Assembly: GCA_020796225.1 (NCBI GenBank)
Contig: CM036755.1
Coordinates: forward strand, 44,000,306 to 44,064,305
Source: Arion vulgaris
Lineage: Eukaryota; Mollusca; Gastropoda; Stylommatophora; Arionidae
Reading direction: 5' to 3'
DNA: 64,000 nt
The first letter of the stretch is position 1; every line of letters begins with the position of its first letter. Positions 1 to 11,169 of the stretch are shown piece by piece. The notes beneath the pieces were generated by a model. The model did not search any database and had not been told where the DNA came from. It was given only the letters and a program-made list of their open reading frames with translations. A program made the translations under genes and the position numbers.

Positions 1-99
1 GTTTGCTGTCTTTACCCCCAGTATCCCTCGTCATTCAGGCGAATCTAGCTGCGGCTTCAGATGTACTTGTAATTTAACTCCTCAAGTAAAGGATCAGGG

Positions 100-210
100 T
101 CTCCTGTAGGCCAACAGCGTACTATGTACACACCGAGAACGTTTGTCTCAAGTTGGAATCGAACCCTTGAATTTCCACGACACATAGCCGCTAGCGCTGT
201 TAGCTTGTAG
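100..210 (-). mobile_element. tRNA-derived SINE head, antisense
   Basis: On the minus strand a B-box-like motif GGTTCGATTCC lies at 155-165, with an A-box-like stretch upstream near 193-206, the layout of a tRNA-derived pol III promoter. It does not fold as a complete tRNA and has no CCA-end context, so it reads as a SINE head. The body is too diverged to assign firmly to the S1 family seen at 13-18 kb. Confidence 0.5.
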
Positions 211-574
211 TTATAGTTTGACAGAAAGAAAAGCCTGTTCAGGTCTAGAGAGCCATCACTCAAGTCGCCGCGCCTTCTTGAGCACCACTAAGATGAAGAT
301 GATGATGAAAGAACTCACTGACACAACAGAACTGACTTGACACCAAGAAACCGCACTTAAATTACTCATCAGCCTGGTCAGTATTCTCTGACAGCGTTAA
401 GTATTTAAGACTAATCAAGCAACACAGAATGGACCTTTGTTGAAGAATGCACTCTCCAAGAGTTTCAGACACATTTCAACTGTAACACTGTCAGCTGTCA
501 TGTATATGATAACTAGGTCACTGTGTTAATTAAATAATTGAAAGATCAAGAGAGAACTTTCTCCCACCGGACGT
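211..574. other. No recognisable gene
   Basis: Short GAT-rich stretch at 290-308, as found at RTE LINE 3' tails in this window, but no coding similarity could be read. The rest is unassigned AT-rich sequence. Confidence 0.4.
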
Positions 575-1672
575 TACCATATTGTCTCCGTATTGTCTCC
601 TTATTGTCCATGTATTGCATCCATATTGCCTCAGCATTGCCTCCGTATTGGCCCTGTATTGCTTCCTTATTGACCCTGTATTGCCTCCGTATTGTCTCCG
701 TATTGCCACCGTATTGCCTCTGTATTGACCCTGTATTGCCTCCGTATTGCCTCCGCATTGCCTCCGTATTGGCCCTGTAATGCCTTCATATTGCCTCCTT
801 ATTGGTTCCGTATTGCCTCCTTATTGGTTCCGTATTGCCTCCTTATTGACCCTGTATTGCCTCCTTATTGGTTCCGTATTGCCTCCGTATTGGCTCTGTA
901 TTGACTCTTTGTTTGCTCTGTATTGCCTCCGTATTGGCCTGTATTGACTCTTTGTTTGCTCTGTATTGCCTCCTTGTTGACTCTATATTGGCTCTTTGTT
1001 TGCTCTGTATTACCTCCATATTAGCTCTTGTTTGCTCTGTATTGCCTTCTGATTGCCTCCTTACTGGTCCGTATTGCCTCGATTGGCCGTATTGACTCTT
1101 TGTTTGCTCTGTATTGCCTCCTATTGGCTCTGTATTGACTCTTTGTTTGCTTGTATTGCCTCTACTGCCTCCGTATTGCCTCCATTTGCCTCCATTCTTC
1201 CGTATGGCCGTATTGTCTTCGTATTGCCTCCTTATTGGTTCCGTATTGCATTCGTATTGCCTCATTATCGTTCCGTATTGCCTCTTATCGGTTCCGTTTG
1301 CCTCTATTGCCCGTATTGACTCTTTGTTTGCTGTGTATTGCCTCCGTATTGTCTCTATATTGGCTCTTTGTGTGCTCTGTATTGCCTTCGTATTGCCTCC
1401 TTATTGGCTCCATTGCCTCATGGCATTGACTCTTTGTTTGCTCTGTATTGCCTCTGTAATAGCTCTTCGTTTGACTCTGTATTGCCTACGTATTGGCTCT
1501 GTATTGGCTCTTTGTTTGCTCTGTATTGTCTCCGTATTGGCTCTGTATTGACTCTTTGTTTGCTCTTGTAGTGCCTCCGTATTGCCTCCGTATCGGCTCT
1601 TTGTTTGCTCCGTATTGCCTCCGTATTGGCTCTTTATTGGCTCTTTGTTTGCTCTGTATTGCCTCCGTATCT
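575..1672. repeat. 11-bp minisatellite, about 100 units
   Basis: The unit is close to GTATTGCCTCC with substitutions such as GTATTGGCTCT and GTATTGACTCT. The unit length has no common factor with three, so translations repeat every 11 residues (Y-C-L-R-I-A-S-V-L-P-P type) in several overlapping frames on both strands. These ORFs are by-products of the array. Order is tight at the left and looser at the right, where variants with TTTGTTTGCTCT are interspersed. Confidence 0.93.
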
Positions 1673-1683
1673 ATAAGCAAAAA

Positions 1684-1745
1684 AAGACACACCTTCTGCC
1701 GAGAATATTGCACAAATCCCGAGCTCCGTATTTCCACAAAGCACG
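1684..1745 (-). mobile_element. S1 SINE core fragment, antisense
   Basis: The stretch resembles the reverse complement of the S1 SINE core seen at 14820-14875, sharing TATTGCACAAA and the CTCCGTAT block. Head and tail are missing. It directly follows the 11-bp array. Confidence 0.5.
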
Positions 1746-1949
1746 AACCAACGACTTTCAGAACACAAGGCAAACAACTCGACCACTTAGTCATAGAAAC
1801 GCCTGACTGTGTTTTTATACAAGACTTGCAGTTAAGCCGTACTTCGTACGGGGAATTTAATTTAAATTTATTTGTAAAGTGCCTTAAAGAAACATACCAC
1901 GTTGCTTCAAAATCGGCTTCTTCCCCATTTAAAGAAATATGTTTTCTCT

Positions 1950-2245
1950 CCATGCATCGGCCAGTAAAACCTGATACAATAGAATTTCCGTTCCCATGAC
2001 AGTTGACAAATAACAATTTAAAATGTCCCTCATTTTGATTGCCAGTAAAATATGAAACAACAGAGTTCCGTGAAAGTTGAATTTAGTTTAAATCTAGTTG
2101 TAATATTTTACCACTTTTAAAGTTACATTTGTTATAATTTTACGCTGATCTTCCGAGCCCGCATAAACTGTCCATCATTTCGATTGCCAGTAAAACCTGA
2201 TACAATTGAATTACCGTGGAAGATGAAAAATAACAATTGGCAAAT
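1950..2245. repeat. Degenerate direct repeat, about 3 copies
   Basis: A block containing GCCAGTAAAACCTGATACAA followed by AGAATTTCCGT-like sequence occurs near 1960, 2040 and 2178 with divergence. Origin not recognised. Confidence 0.5.
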
Positions 2246-2942
2246 GAAATTTATTCAGTTTATTAACTTGTCGAAGTGTTAAAAAAAAAAAAATTGGCCC
2301 CAACGTGAATGTAGCGCATGTCTACTGTAATGTAGGCAGGCAATTTATCAACTACCCTACAGAAACTTATAAACAAATGTATTTAAAATACGTTATAATA
2401 ATAGTGAGGTTACCATAGCATTATATGACCAATACTTGAGTGGAAAGTAATAATCTTTGTCAAAATCTGTATGTAGTGTGCTGTGACATTCGTCACTTTG
2501 TTGTACTGTTTGCTTGAAAAAGGCCTTGTTGGTCGAAATGTTGCTGTGTATTGTTTTTGTATTTTGTAAAACTACCGTACTTTGTGATTACACGTTTCGC
2601 AGAAAGTAACATGTTCACGTGACCGTGAACGTCGTTTCAAACACGATATGCCTTTTTCGTCGATTTCTGTAAACGACCATTTGCGTTAAGTTGGAATATC
2701 TTTATAGAAACGTAAAAAAGTATAGTTTTAATTTTTCCTCTTTGTATCTCTGAAAGCTACCTTCTTGCCAAACTTCAAGTCCGTAGGATGTCCAGATATC
2801 TCCAAACAATTGAGACAGACATGAGTACAATGCCATTCCAGCTTTATTATATTTATAGATATATATAAATGAGTAGATTACATACATACAAGCACTAACC
2901 TATTACTCTTTTATTATATATCCAAACTAAGTTAGCCTTCAA
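2246..2942. other. Unassigned AT-rich sequence
   Basis: Contains a 13-nt A run near 2281 and no readable coding motif. I see no gene or element here. Confidence 0.4.
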
Positions 2943-3345
2943 GTGATACAGGCTATCCCATATCAAGCTACAGACTACCACAGACTATCCCATATCAAGC
3001 TACATACTACCACAGACATTACATATCAGCATACAGACTATCCCATATCAAGCTACAGACTACCACAGACATTACATATCGACATACAGGCTACCACAGA
3101 CATCACATATCGACATACAGGCTACCACAGACATTACATATCAATATACAGACTATCCCATATCAAGCTAAATACTACCACAGACTATCCCATATCAAGC
3201 TACATACTACCACAGACATTACATATCGACATACAGACTACCACAGACATCACATATCAGCATACAGACTACCACAGACATTACATATCAATATACAGAC
3301 TATCACAGACATTACATATCAGCATACAGACTATCACAGACAGAC
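2943..3345. repeat. 31-bp tandem array, about 13 units
   Basis: Units alternate the blocks ACATATCGACATACAG and GCTACCACAGACATT, with variants TATCCCATATCAAGCTACA. The 157-aa plus-strand ORF over it is periodic peptide from the array, not a gene. Confidence 0.88.
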
Positions 3346-3589
3346 AAACATATATTTCGCAGAGAAAGGCTTGTGTATGTGATAATAGAAGATTATTAAA
3401 TAAACACAACTCATGAGTGAAGGCCGTGCCCCTGCCCCCACACCCTCCTATAGAGGAAACAACAGATCAGTTATTGAATCATGATATGATTAGTAGAGAT
3501 GCCTGGTTGGGGGTTCTAGAGTTGGCCAGCAGCCAAGAGTTCCGTCCGATTACAGCCAGCAGGGGTAACGTTATAGGATATACATTTGA

Positions 3590-3881
3590 ACTGAGAGAGA
3601 GAGAAAGATAGAGATATAGAGAGAAGAGTTGGATACTAAAACATAGAGGGATACAGGCAAGAGAGAGAGAGAGAGTTGGTAACTGAAAGATTGAAAGATA
3701 AAGTGAGAAAGAGATAGAGGGATAGACAGTTGGTAAATGATTGACAGAGAGATAAAGAAAGAGAGAGAGACAGAGAGAAAGAGAGAGATGGTCAAAAGAT
3801 AGAGAAATAAAAAAGAAAATTGGTCACTTAAAGAAAGAGATAAACTAAGAAGACTAAGAGCGAGAGTTGCTGACTATAAAA

Positions 3882-3912
<31 letters not shown>

Positions 3913-3915
3913 AAA
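3590..3915. repeat. GA-rich low-complexity tract
   Basis: Purine-rich AGAGAG runs broken by repeated AGAGTTGGTAACTGAAAG-like segments, ending in a near-pure GA run at 3888-3912. CT-rich translations on the other strand are not genes. Confidence 0.85.
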
Positions 3916-3954
3916 CAAAAGAGTTTGGGGAATTTTATATATTAAAAGTAAGAC

Positions 3955-4185
3955 ATTCACAAAGTTACGGTAATTCCTTACTGAAACAATAAATTTATCA
4001 CAAAGTTACGGTAAGACCTTATTGACACAGTCAATAAATCACAAAGTTACGGTAAAACCTTATTGACACAGTCAATATATCACAAAGTTACGGTAAAACC
4101 TTATTGACACAGTCAATATATCACAAAGTTACGGTAAAACCTAATTGACACAGTCAATGTATCACAAAGTTAATGTAAAACCTTT
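3955..4185. repeat. 41-bp tandem array, 5-6 units
   Basis: The unit carries TCACAAAGTTACGGTAAAAC and TTATTGACACAGTCAATA. Central copies are nearly identical and the edges diverged, the usual pattern of unequal exchange. Confidence 0.9.
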
Positions 4186-4448
4186 GAAACTGTGTACGAA
4201 TATATCAACAAATATCAGTTTGGTTATCTGAGACACTGTTCAAATCTCTTAGTACATTTATATCTTAATGTCTAGCAGTGGTAGAGCGCTGCATCTATTC
4301 ATTAACGCATAGTGTTCAGTTTCTTAATAGTTTATGCATTAGCTGAAAAATTACACCTAGACAGGAGGAATTTCAAGTAAAACATGAGTCGTCTCCGGAG
4401 TTAATTTGTCCGTGTATTAACAATAACTCTCAACAAGCATATAGACAG

Positions 4449-5103
4449 TGTGCCAGAGAGGAAAGCACTACCAATATCTTCATCGACAATTGCCCATTAA
4501 AACAAGTAGAAGACTTCACATACCTAGGAGCATTTTTTCAGCAAACGGAAGAATAACTAATGAAATTCAACATAGATGCAACAAAGCAAATCAAATGATA
4601 GGACAAATGGCGCCAATTTTAAGATGCAAACATGTCACCATGAACACAAAAAGAGCAATGTTCAACACACTCTTTCTCCCCACATTATGCTACCAGTGCC
4701 AAACCTGGACACTGACAACAAATGATAGAAGAAAACTAGTCACGACAGAGATGAAGTGTCTACGAAAATGCTGGGTGTAACAAGAAGAGACCGGTTGAGA
4801 AATGAAGACATCAGGAAAAAGTGGGTACAACATCAGTACTAGACTTCACCATGAAACAACAAATTAAATGGTTTGGCCACATAAGAAAATCACCAAAAAA
4901 CAGTGCACCTCAAAGAGTAATGTTGCTCCGATACAATGGGTACAAAGAAAAAGGCAGACCACGCAAAAGATGGACCTCAGAGATAACAGAGGTGACAAAA
5001 GACACTATCTACGAAGCGTACACAAAGGCCTGTTTTCGAAATCTCTTCTTGACCTGGCGCTGTGAGGTAAAACAAGATTGGAGAAAAGAAAATAAGAAGG
5101 CAG
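4449..5103 (+). mobile_element. Non-LTR retrotransposon 3' fragment (C-terminal domain of pol)
   Basis: Plus-strand reading, with one frameshift near 4780-4820, gives the domain after the RT palm in many metazoan LINEs. In order: a YLGxxFS-like stretch, an NEIQHRCNKA helix, the hydrophobic LCYQCQTWTL block, KCLRK, the KQQIKWFGHI block and a basic KGRPRKRW segment near the end. The RT catalytic core and the endonuclease are absent, so this is a 5'-truncated dead copy. Related pieces with the same CYQCQTWT block lie antisense at 46.7-47.0 kb and near 33.1 kb. The clade cannot be fixed by eye; it is not the BovB-like family seen at 53-55 kb. Confidence 0.85.
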
Positions 5104-5104
5104 T

Positions 5105-5276
5105 GTTGACCTCACAGCAATACTCCTCAGTACAGAAGCAATACCTCAGTACAAGAAGCAATACCTTCAGTACAGAAGCAATACCTACAGTACAGAAGCC
5201 AATACCTCAGTACAGAAGCAATACCTCAGTACAGAAGCAATACCTCAGTACAGAAGCAATACCTCAGTACAGAGAA
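5105..5276. repeat. 19-bp tandem array at LINE 3' end, about 9 units
   Basis: The unit is CAGTACAGAAGCAATACCT. It begins within about 15 bp of the last recognisable LINE residue, so it may have grown from the LINE tail or its target site. Confidence 0.9.
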
Positions 5277-5279
5277 GTT

Positions 5280-6220
5280 AATTGAAACTAGTTATCTAGA
5301 TTTGACATTGAAAACTCACAAATCCATTTATCACTTAAGTAAATTAGATTATCCAGGTACTTCATTAAAGCACAGGTAAAACTTGAGCATTACCTGTAGG
5401 AAGAATCATCTTTTAACAAACTTAGAGAAAAACATATAACCTTACCTTGACGATGTCGCTGTTAGATCAATCTGTGTTCCTACACACAACTCGTAAACAT
5501 CCACATCTTTCCAAGATTTCTTGCTTAAAGTTAGCTTTTGTATGAACAGAACTTTTAGAAACTATTTCAATATAACTTGTGGCAACTATTTACAGTTTTA
5601 AATGAACATACTGCCAGATGGAATTATATATTTGTAGACATCAGATCTGTTTTCTGTGTCAAACGTAGTTGAATTTTGTACACAGTGTGATGGAGTACAC
5701 ACATTTTTTTCCCCCAATTTTAAATAGAAATACTTCAACACAATCAAAAGTAATGTTAGTCCCGCTGGAAGCTGCTCTCTCAACTTAAGACTTCTAACTT
5801 CGCCTGAAACTTTTCTCTTAAAGAGCACGTGATGACTACCTTCCAACTAGGAAGGTAAACGTTCTAGCGAAAATGTACTCACGCCTGGCCTGCGCGCACA
5901 ACTGGCACGCGCTGACTGCTGGGAGACTGTGTGAGTAGTTAGAGATGCCAAGTGTACGTTGTTGTTGTTGCTGGCGGTATTACTACCGTGTCTGAAAGGG
6001 CTAGGAAGTTAATTCGGTATGAGACACAGGGCTTACTATACAAAACAGGGGCGTAGAGGTTGGGAACGTAGGTTCAGTTGAAACAAGGGGCTTACTTAAC
6101 AAAACAATGATGGTGTTGTCAAGTTTGTCAGTAACTCATGGTAACTCTAACATAACAGGGGCGTGGAGGTTGTGAAGTGATTACTTCATTGAAAAAATGA
6201 GGACTGGGGTGGGGGTTCGA
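5280..6220. other. Unassigned sequence, no gene seen
   Basis: No coding motif or array recognised. A short CG-richer patch lies at about 5880-5945 and a small set of GGGGCGTRGAGGTT repeats near 6050 and 6160. Confidence 0.4.
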
Positions 6221-6221
6221 T

Positions 6222-6365
6222 TTACTGTGGGAGTGAACCCTTCAGTAGAGCGTGTCGGAAAATAGCTCTTTGTTTTAGTAAGTTGTGTAGAGATAAGGGC
6301 GTGTCCTTTAGTGTGCTTCATGTTATGTGCTTCTAAGTGTGTATGTGCTTCTAAGTGTGTATGAC
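6222..6365 (+). repeat. Dispersed repeat, copy 1 of 2
   Basis: Shares AGCGTGTCGG, CTCTTTGTTTT and AAGGGCGTGTCCTTTAGTGT, in the same order and spacing, with 10200-10305. The element type is unknown; a SINE tail is possible. A 17-bp tandem duplication (CTTCTAAGTGTGTATG) follows at about 6330-6363. Confidence 0.7.
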
Positions 6366-6379
6366 ATTGTATGTTCTTT

Positions 6380-6532
6380 GTATTGATTGATTGATATTTA
6401 CCATCCTCATTGCACTTTGTTGAGTGGTCATATGTGTTCCGATCTCTTTCTTACACAGGAAGAGCTCAGCGGCAGTGCACGAACTCCGTAGCCTCGGCGA
6501 GTGTCTCCGATGCAATTTAGGAGATGGTGAAA
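6380..6532 (+). repeat. Dispersed repeat family E
   Basis: Begins with TTGATTGATTG, then CATTGCACTT, TGTGTTCCGATCTC, CTTACACA and GAACTCCGTAGC. Copies occur at 14505-14645 (opposite strand), 16068-16180 and 49452-49640. The copy at 14.5 kb is joined to the tail of an RNase H LINE, so it may be part of that LINE's 3' untranslated region. The CTCCGTAGC block is also found in S1 SINEs, in the opposite relative orientation. Confidence 0.65.
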
Positions 6533-6540
6533 ATGTTTTG

Positions 6541-6806
6541 TAGAAATTTTATTTATTAATGTATTTAATGAATTTTATTTATTAATGTATCTAATGAATT
6601 TTATTTATTAATGTATTTAATGAATTTTATTTATTAATGTATCTAATGAATTGTATTTATTAATGTATTTAATGAATTGTATTTATTAATGTATCTAATG
6701 AATTGTATTTATTAATGTATCTAACGAATTTTATTTATTAATGTATTTAATGAATTTTATTTATTAATGAATCTAATGAATTGTATTTATTAATGTATCT
6801 AACGAA
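6541..6806. repeat. 26-bp AT-rich tandem array, about 10 units
   Basis: The unit is built from AATTTTATTTATTAATGTAT plus TTAATG or CTAATG. It runs directly into a LINE tail at 6807. Confidence 0.92.
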
Positions 6807-7000
6807 TTTTGCCCAAAAAGAACAGTACAACAGGTATATGAGTAGGCTCATCAATCAAAATCGAACTGGTACGGTCAGTCGCTGGACGCTGTTGGAGATA
6901 TTGCGAAGGAGATTAAATACCTATGGACATGTCCGGAGTACAATGAAGATACTAGCAACTGAAACTGATAATGAACCAACTTTGTAGCAACAATCAAGAT
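6807..7000 (+). mobile_element. C-terminal tail of an RNase H-bearing LINE
   Basis: The plus-strand reading contains LINQNRTGTVSRWTLLEILRR, the conserved tail after RNase H in a family of invertebrate non-LTR elements, then a degraded cysteine-poor end. Related sequence occurs antisense at 56.7-57.06 kb and 11.83-12.16 kb, and inside the 48-bp array at 15 kb. A GATGATGATG stretch follows at 7000-7010, possibly the element's tail. Confidence 0.7.
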
Positions 7001-7099
7001 GATGATGAGAAAGCAACCATCATCATGTGTAGTCTGACAAATCACACAACAATACCAACCCAAGATAAACACGGGAAAATGCCAATAGATAATTGATAT

Positions 7100-7300
7100 A
7101 AGGAAAGACTGCAATAAAACAATGTAGCAATGGGAAACATGTAAAACCAACTAAGAAAGACTGCAATAAAACAATGTAGCAATGGCGAAACATGTAAAAA
7201 CCAACTAAGAAAGACTGCAATAAAACAATGTAGCAATGGCGAAACATAAGGAAAGACTGCAATAAAACAATGTAGCAATGGCGAAACATGTAAAAACCAA
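7100..7300. repeat. About 54-bp tandem repeat, 4 units
   Basis: The unit includes AAAGACTGCAATAAAACAAT, GTAGCAATGGCGAAACATG and TAAAAACCAACTAAG. One unit lacks the last block, so lengths vary. Confidence 0.88.
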
Positions 7301-7351
7301 CGACTGTAATTTTACAAAGTAGAAAAACAATATACAGCAACATTTCGAACA

Positions 7352-7402
7352 TAATTCCTTGAACTAATTGAGAAGATAATTCCTTGAACTAATTGAGAAG
7401 AT
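7352..7402. repeat. 25-bp tandem duplication
   Basis: AATTCCTTGAACTAATTGAG plus AAGAT occurs twice in a row. Confidence 0.9.
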
Positions 7403-7939
7403 CACAGGGATAGCAGGCACACACCACCAGACATGCAAGAAAAAATCAATTTATGGCCACTGAGCACATGAGAACACTTCCTAACAGCACGTGAACCCAT
7501 GTATATCCAGATTTGTCTGCAACAAATGAAACTGGAAATGAGTTTGAGGACAGTGATCTTACTGCTCAGTGATATGAAACAATAAACTAAAAATAGGGAT
7601 AGAAAGGTTCTTCAGCAACTACAGAGCAAAAACAGAGGCCATAAAACGGCAGGAGACGCCATAATGTCCGAGAAACATGTACAAGAAAATATATATATTT
7701 ATGACTGATGCCCTGTTGGTAATTATTGCTTCGATATAGACATCACATGCTGGAAATCCTTTACACAAGATTACTAAATGTGACGTTGATACACAAACAC
7801 GAGGAACTTGCATAACTGAGAATCGTTATACTGATGAGACGCAGAGAAAACGAGTGGAGCAACAAAAAGACGCAACACACATCACTAACAAGTTCAAGCT
7901 AGAACATGCATGCCTTACCCCAAATGTGGTATGGGTCAG
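7403..7939. other. Unassigned sequence, no gene seen
   Basis: No array or coding motif recognised on either strand. Confidence 0.4.
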
Positions 7940-9450
7940 TGTTATATGATTTACGGGGTCATAGCGGATGAGGGGTGTTCCAGGATTAGTGAGCCGGCAC
8001 TAATCAAGACCCTGTCTCTTACCTCCACGTGGTGATCCTGGAAACAGACTTTGGTTCCAGTCTGGCTAATGGGGGCAGGGATCGGGGAGAACTACTGGTA
8101 GTGGTAGCAGTGCAAGTATGGAAAAGCAAGGCAGGTCCGAACAAAATGCACGAGTCTCCTGACCGACGTCCAAACAAAATATTGCCCAAGTTCCCGAACA
8201 AAAAGAAACAGCAGCGAAACGTCAATGATAGAATACCTACTCCCCGGAGTAAGGGCGAAACACAAATTGCCATCTCCGGAGCATGAGACTCCATACACAA
8301 GCTCGAAGTGTAAGTCAAAGGATCCGGCACAAATTACCAGTTTCTCTGCTGATGTGGAGATGAGTAAACATGAAAGGATAAGAGGTGCATCCAGTGACGA
8401 AACGTGTGCTCACATATGGCGGAAAATCGCAGCCCTGAGGAGTGGGCAAACATTGCCAGCTGTGGGGCAAGAATGGATAAATCAGATACTAACGAATAAA
8501 AGTCTACCCTCGTGTCGACACGTGGGAAGATTGCAGCTGATTCCGTATAGGTGGCCTGGCGCAGATACACTTACGGGGCAAGGTTGGCCGAGCGCAAAAC
8601 ATAAAGTTGCGTTTAAGTGCATAACGAGACTACCCTCCCTGGGAAAACCGTGCAAGGTACTGTTGCGATAACAACTAACATCCCCGGAAGAACTGAGGCG
8701 TGTGATGCCTAACGGAACTGTCAGCCTTATGGCAACCGGGCAAGGTACGGATGCAGTCAAAACTAACATCCCCGGAAGAACTGGGGTGGGTGATGATGGC
8801 GAGCGCAAAATTTCAGTTGCGTTGCTAGCGCCAAGTGAAACGGCCCTATACATTATGTGTGCTTGACCCCAGTCTGATGTTTCCCAAGCCTAGGGAAAAT
8901 GCGAAGTAGAAACTGCAAATTCCCAAGTACCGACACGCGCCTCGCAAAGACTGAGAATGCTCCTACTCCGGAACAAACTCAAAATGGACAGTAAAGTAAG
9001 GTTGCCAATGTAAAGATCTGACAGGCTGTCCGGATCCGAACATTGGCGAAGGCCGACACTTTACACGGTGTTTTATACGAGTAAGACACCGTCCGAAGAC
9101 AAGCTTATAAGCCCCGTGAAATGTTTCTAATGTGGAACGACCTCACAGTCAGAAAGGGCATAACAGTGGAACTCACTGTTTTGGCGTAGATCACAAAGCC
9201 CAAATATATGGCAAAGCTGATCGAAAAGACGAAGATGCGGGCCGAAATAGTCGACAGAAAGGATCGTACCCTAGGGAAAGCTCACCCTAGTAAATCAAAA
9301 GCTGGCTGAAATCGGATGGGCGGGCCTAGTCACCATGGGCGCATAATCGTCCCGACGTAGATCATTCCGTTCTTGTCAAAGGACCAATTATATATTACAA
9401 AAGAATGATAAAATTGGCCGTGAAGAACGTTCGAAAAGAAGAAGAAGATA
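7940..9450 (+). mobile_element. Decayed element, possible LINE 5' region or ORF1 remains
   Basis: A 1.5-kb stretch less AT-rich than its surroundings, free of tandem repeats and with many short broken frames. Near 9115-9160 a plus-strand frame reads KCF-stop-CG followed by TTSQSERA. A neighbouring frame gives THCFGVDHKAQ at about 9170-9205. Together these look like a worn pair of CCHC zinc knuckles of the kind found in non-LTR ORF1 proteins, with frameshifts and stops. The segment AACATCCCCGGAAGAACTG occurs twice (near 8677 and 8764). The right end, at about 9395-9450, matches the 3' end of the GAA-tailed family A. Function and boundaries are inference. Confidence 0.45.
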
Positions 9451-9529
9451 TGATTTACAACATAGACCCTTCTGCACACACAAATTAGGTGCAACAGCAC
9501 ACGTCTAAGGGTGTTGTCACCACTGCTTA

Positions 9530-9800
9530 CGGTGGATGGCTGTGTGAGGAGGTGGATGGATATTAGTGTGGAGGCTGTTAAATTTGTGTGGAGATACATC
9601 TTCGTGTGTGTGGGGAATCTGATCTATATGTGTGGTCACACATCTTTGCGCGTGTGGGGTCTGATCTGTATGTGTGGTGACAAATCTTTGCGCGCGCGTG
9701 TGTGTGGAGTCTGATATATATGTGCAGTGATAAGTCTGCGTTGTGTGTATGGAAGTTAATTTCTGTAGTTGTAAAGGCTGTCTGTGTGTGTGTGGAACAG
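9530..9800. repeat. GT-rich degenerate repeat, units near 50 bp
   Basis: Repeats of TGTGTGG, CTGATCTRTATGTGTGGT and CAAATCTTTGCGCG. Period and copy number (4-5) are loose. Confidence 0.65.
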
Positions 9801-10044
9801 CTAAGTCCTGTCCAACATCCTCTATCACCTATTTGTTACTCTGCGCGTCTGTTTGTGCGACCATATACTAAACCCTTGTTTCCGTTTTGTTCAGTGACTC
9901 ACTCTCTTTCCATCTTACCCTTTGTATAACTCTGTACACTTGTGTACACGTGTATGTACGTGATTGGGGAGGGGCGGCAGAAAACAACAACAGGGAATAA
10001 GAGTGTCAACCTACAAAGAAATTATTAAATGAACAATGCCAGGA

Positions 10045-10120
10045 GACAGATGTTTGAACCGGTAACCTCTCGATCCGATCCAGCTCTATCAATGGGGGCT
10101 GATCGCTTTAATAACAGTTG
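10045..10120 (-). mobile_element. Possible tRNA-like SINE head, antisense
   Basis: The minus strand has CCGGTTCAAAC (B-box-like) and GATAGAGCTGG (A-box-like) at tRNA-like spacing. It lies just before the dispersed repeat at 10200. Weak evidence on its own. Confidence 0.35.
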
Positions 10121-10199
10121 TTCTATAAATAGCCGCGTAGTCGCTTGTCACAATCCGGGTTTCATTGACGTACAACTTTGTATGTCTCGGGTTGAAATC

Positions 10200-10305
10200 A
10201 CTCAAGTGTGACCTTACTCTACCTTCAATGAAGCGTGTCGGGAAAATTCCTCTTTGTTTTGGCTAATTTTGTCTGGATAAGGGCGTGTCCTTTAGTGTGT
10301 ATGGC
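10200..10305 (+). repeat. Dispersed repeat, copy 2 of 2
   Basis: Matches 6222-6365 through GAAGCGTGTCGGGAAAAT, CTCTTTGTTTTGG and AAGGGCGTGTCCTTTAGTGT. Confidence 0.7.
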
Positions 10306-10499
10306 ACTGAGTGATCTTTACTTAAGGTGTGCGAGTCTCGTTATATTCAAAGCTGTTACCATCAACGCATATTCGCTCACGGTGCAAGCATAGCTAGATA
10401 AAAATATGAGTAAAATTAAACCACACACATAGTTGCTCCGGCGACGATTACGAAGTTTTATCTAATAAGACAATGCTATGTCTATTTTCTGTATGTTCT

Positions 10500-10870
10500 G
10501 TCTTCTTCTTCTTCTTCTTGCCTCTAATCCTTGTTTTGTCTCACAGCGTTAGGATAAGAAGGGATATCTAGTACAGGCTTTTATGTTCTCTTCATAAATA
10601 GTGTTTTTCTCTGTATCTCTGTGTGTCACCTTTTTGCTTGGTCGACCATTTGCGTTGTATCCACTGTATCGGAGTAACCTGTTTATGTGGCCGAACCATT
10701 TGTTGTTTCTTGATGAAGCTTAGTATTGATGTTGTACCCACTTTTTTCCTGATGGCTTCATTTCTCAACCGGTCTCTTCTAGCTACTTCCAGCATTTTGC
10801 GTAGACACTTCATTTCCATCGTGACCAGTTTTCCTCTAACATTTGATATCAGCAATATGGTTGATGGACT
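10500..10870 (-). mobile_element. Non-LTR retrotransposon 3' end, antisense
   Basis: On the minus strand the reading gives VTMEMKCLRKMLEVARRDR, RLRNEAIRKKVGTTSILSF and KKQQMVRPH. This matches the C-terminal part of the LINE at 4449-5103 residue for residue in many places. At the plus-strand left side the element ends in a CTTCTTCTTCTTCTT run (10502-10520), meaning a GAA-type 3' tail. Frameshifted and 5'-truncated. Confidence 0.8.
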
Positions 10871-11169
10871 ATCTGTAATTCATACCGACTAACTTAACTC
10901 ATGTGTCAAATATTATTCACAAACATCGAAAGATCCCATTCAGGTTCTAATCAATGCCTGTCAATGCCACAGTATCGATATAATCGTAAGTATGTCTGAC
11001 CTAGTTTATAACGTTTGTTTGTAAACATTGACACAGCAAACTTCATTCACATTTCACAACTTACTATAGATACTTCAATACTACAGTGTATGGAAATTCC
11101 CGATTTATGACAGGTGCTAAAAATAATGCTTTATTGAAACTACCAAATTGAGCACCTAAATCGACGTCA

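Noticed and set aside
1493..1999. 168-aa plus ORF and 176-aa minus ORF
   Set aside because: The left half is the 11-bp array and the following part overlaps an S1 SINE core on the other strand; no conserved domain.
4268..4310. tRNA-like GTGGTAGAGCGC
   Set aside because: An A-box-like string without a B-box downstream.
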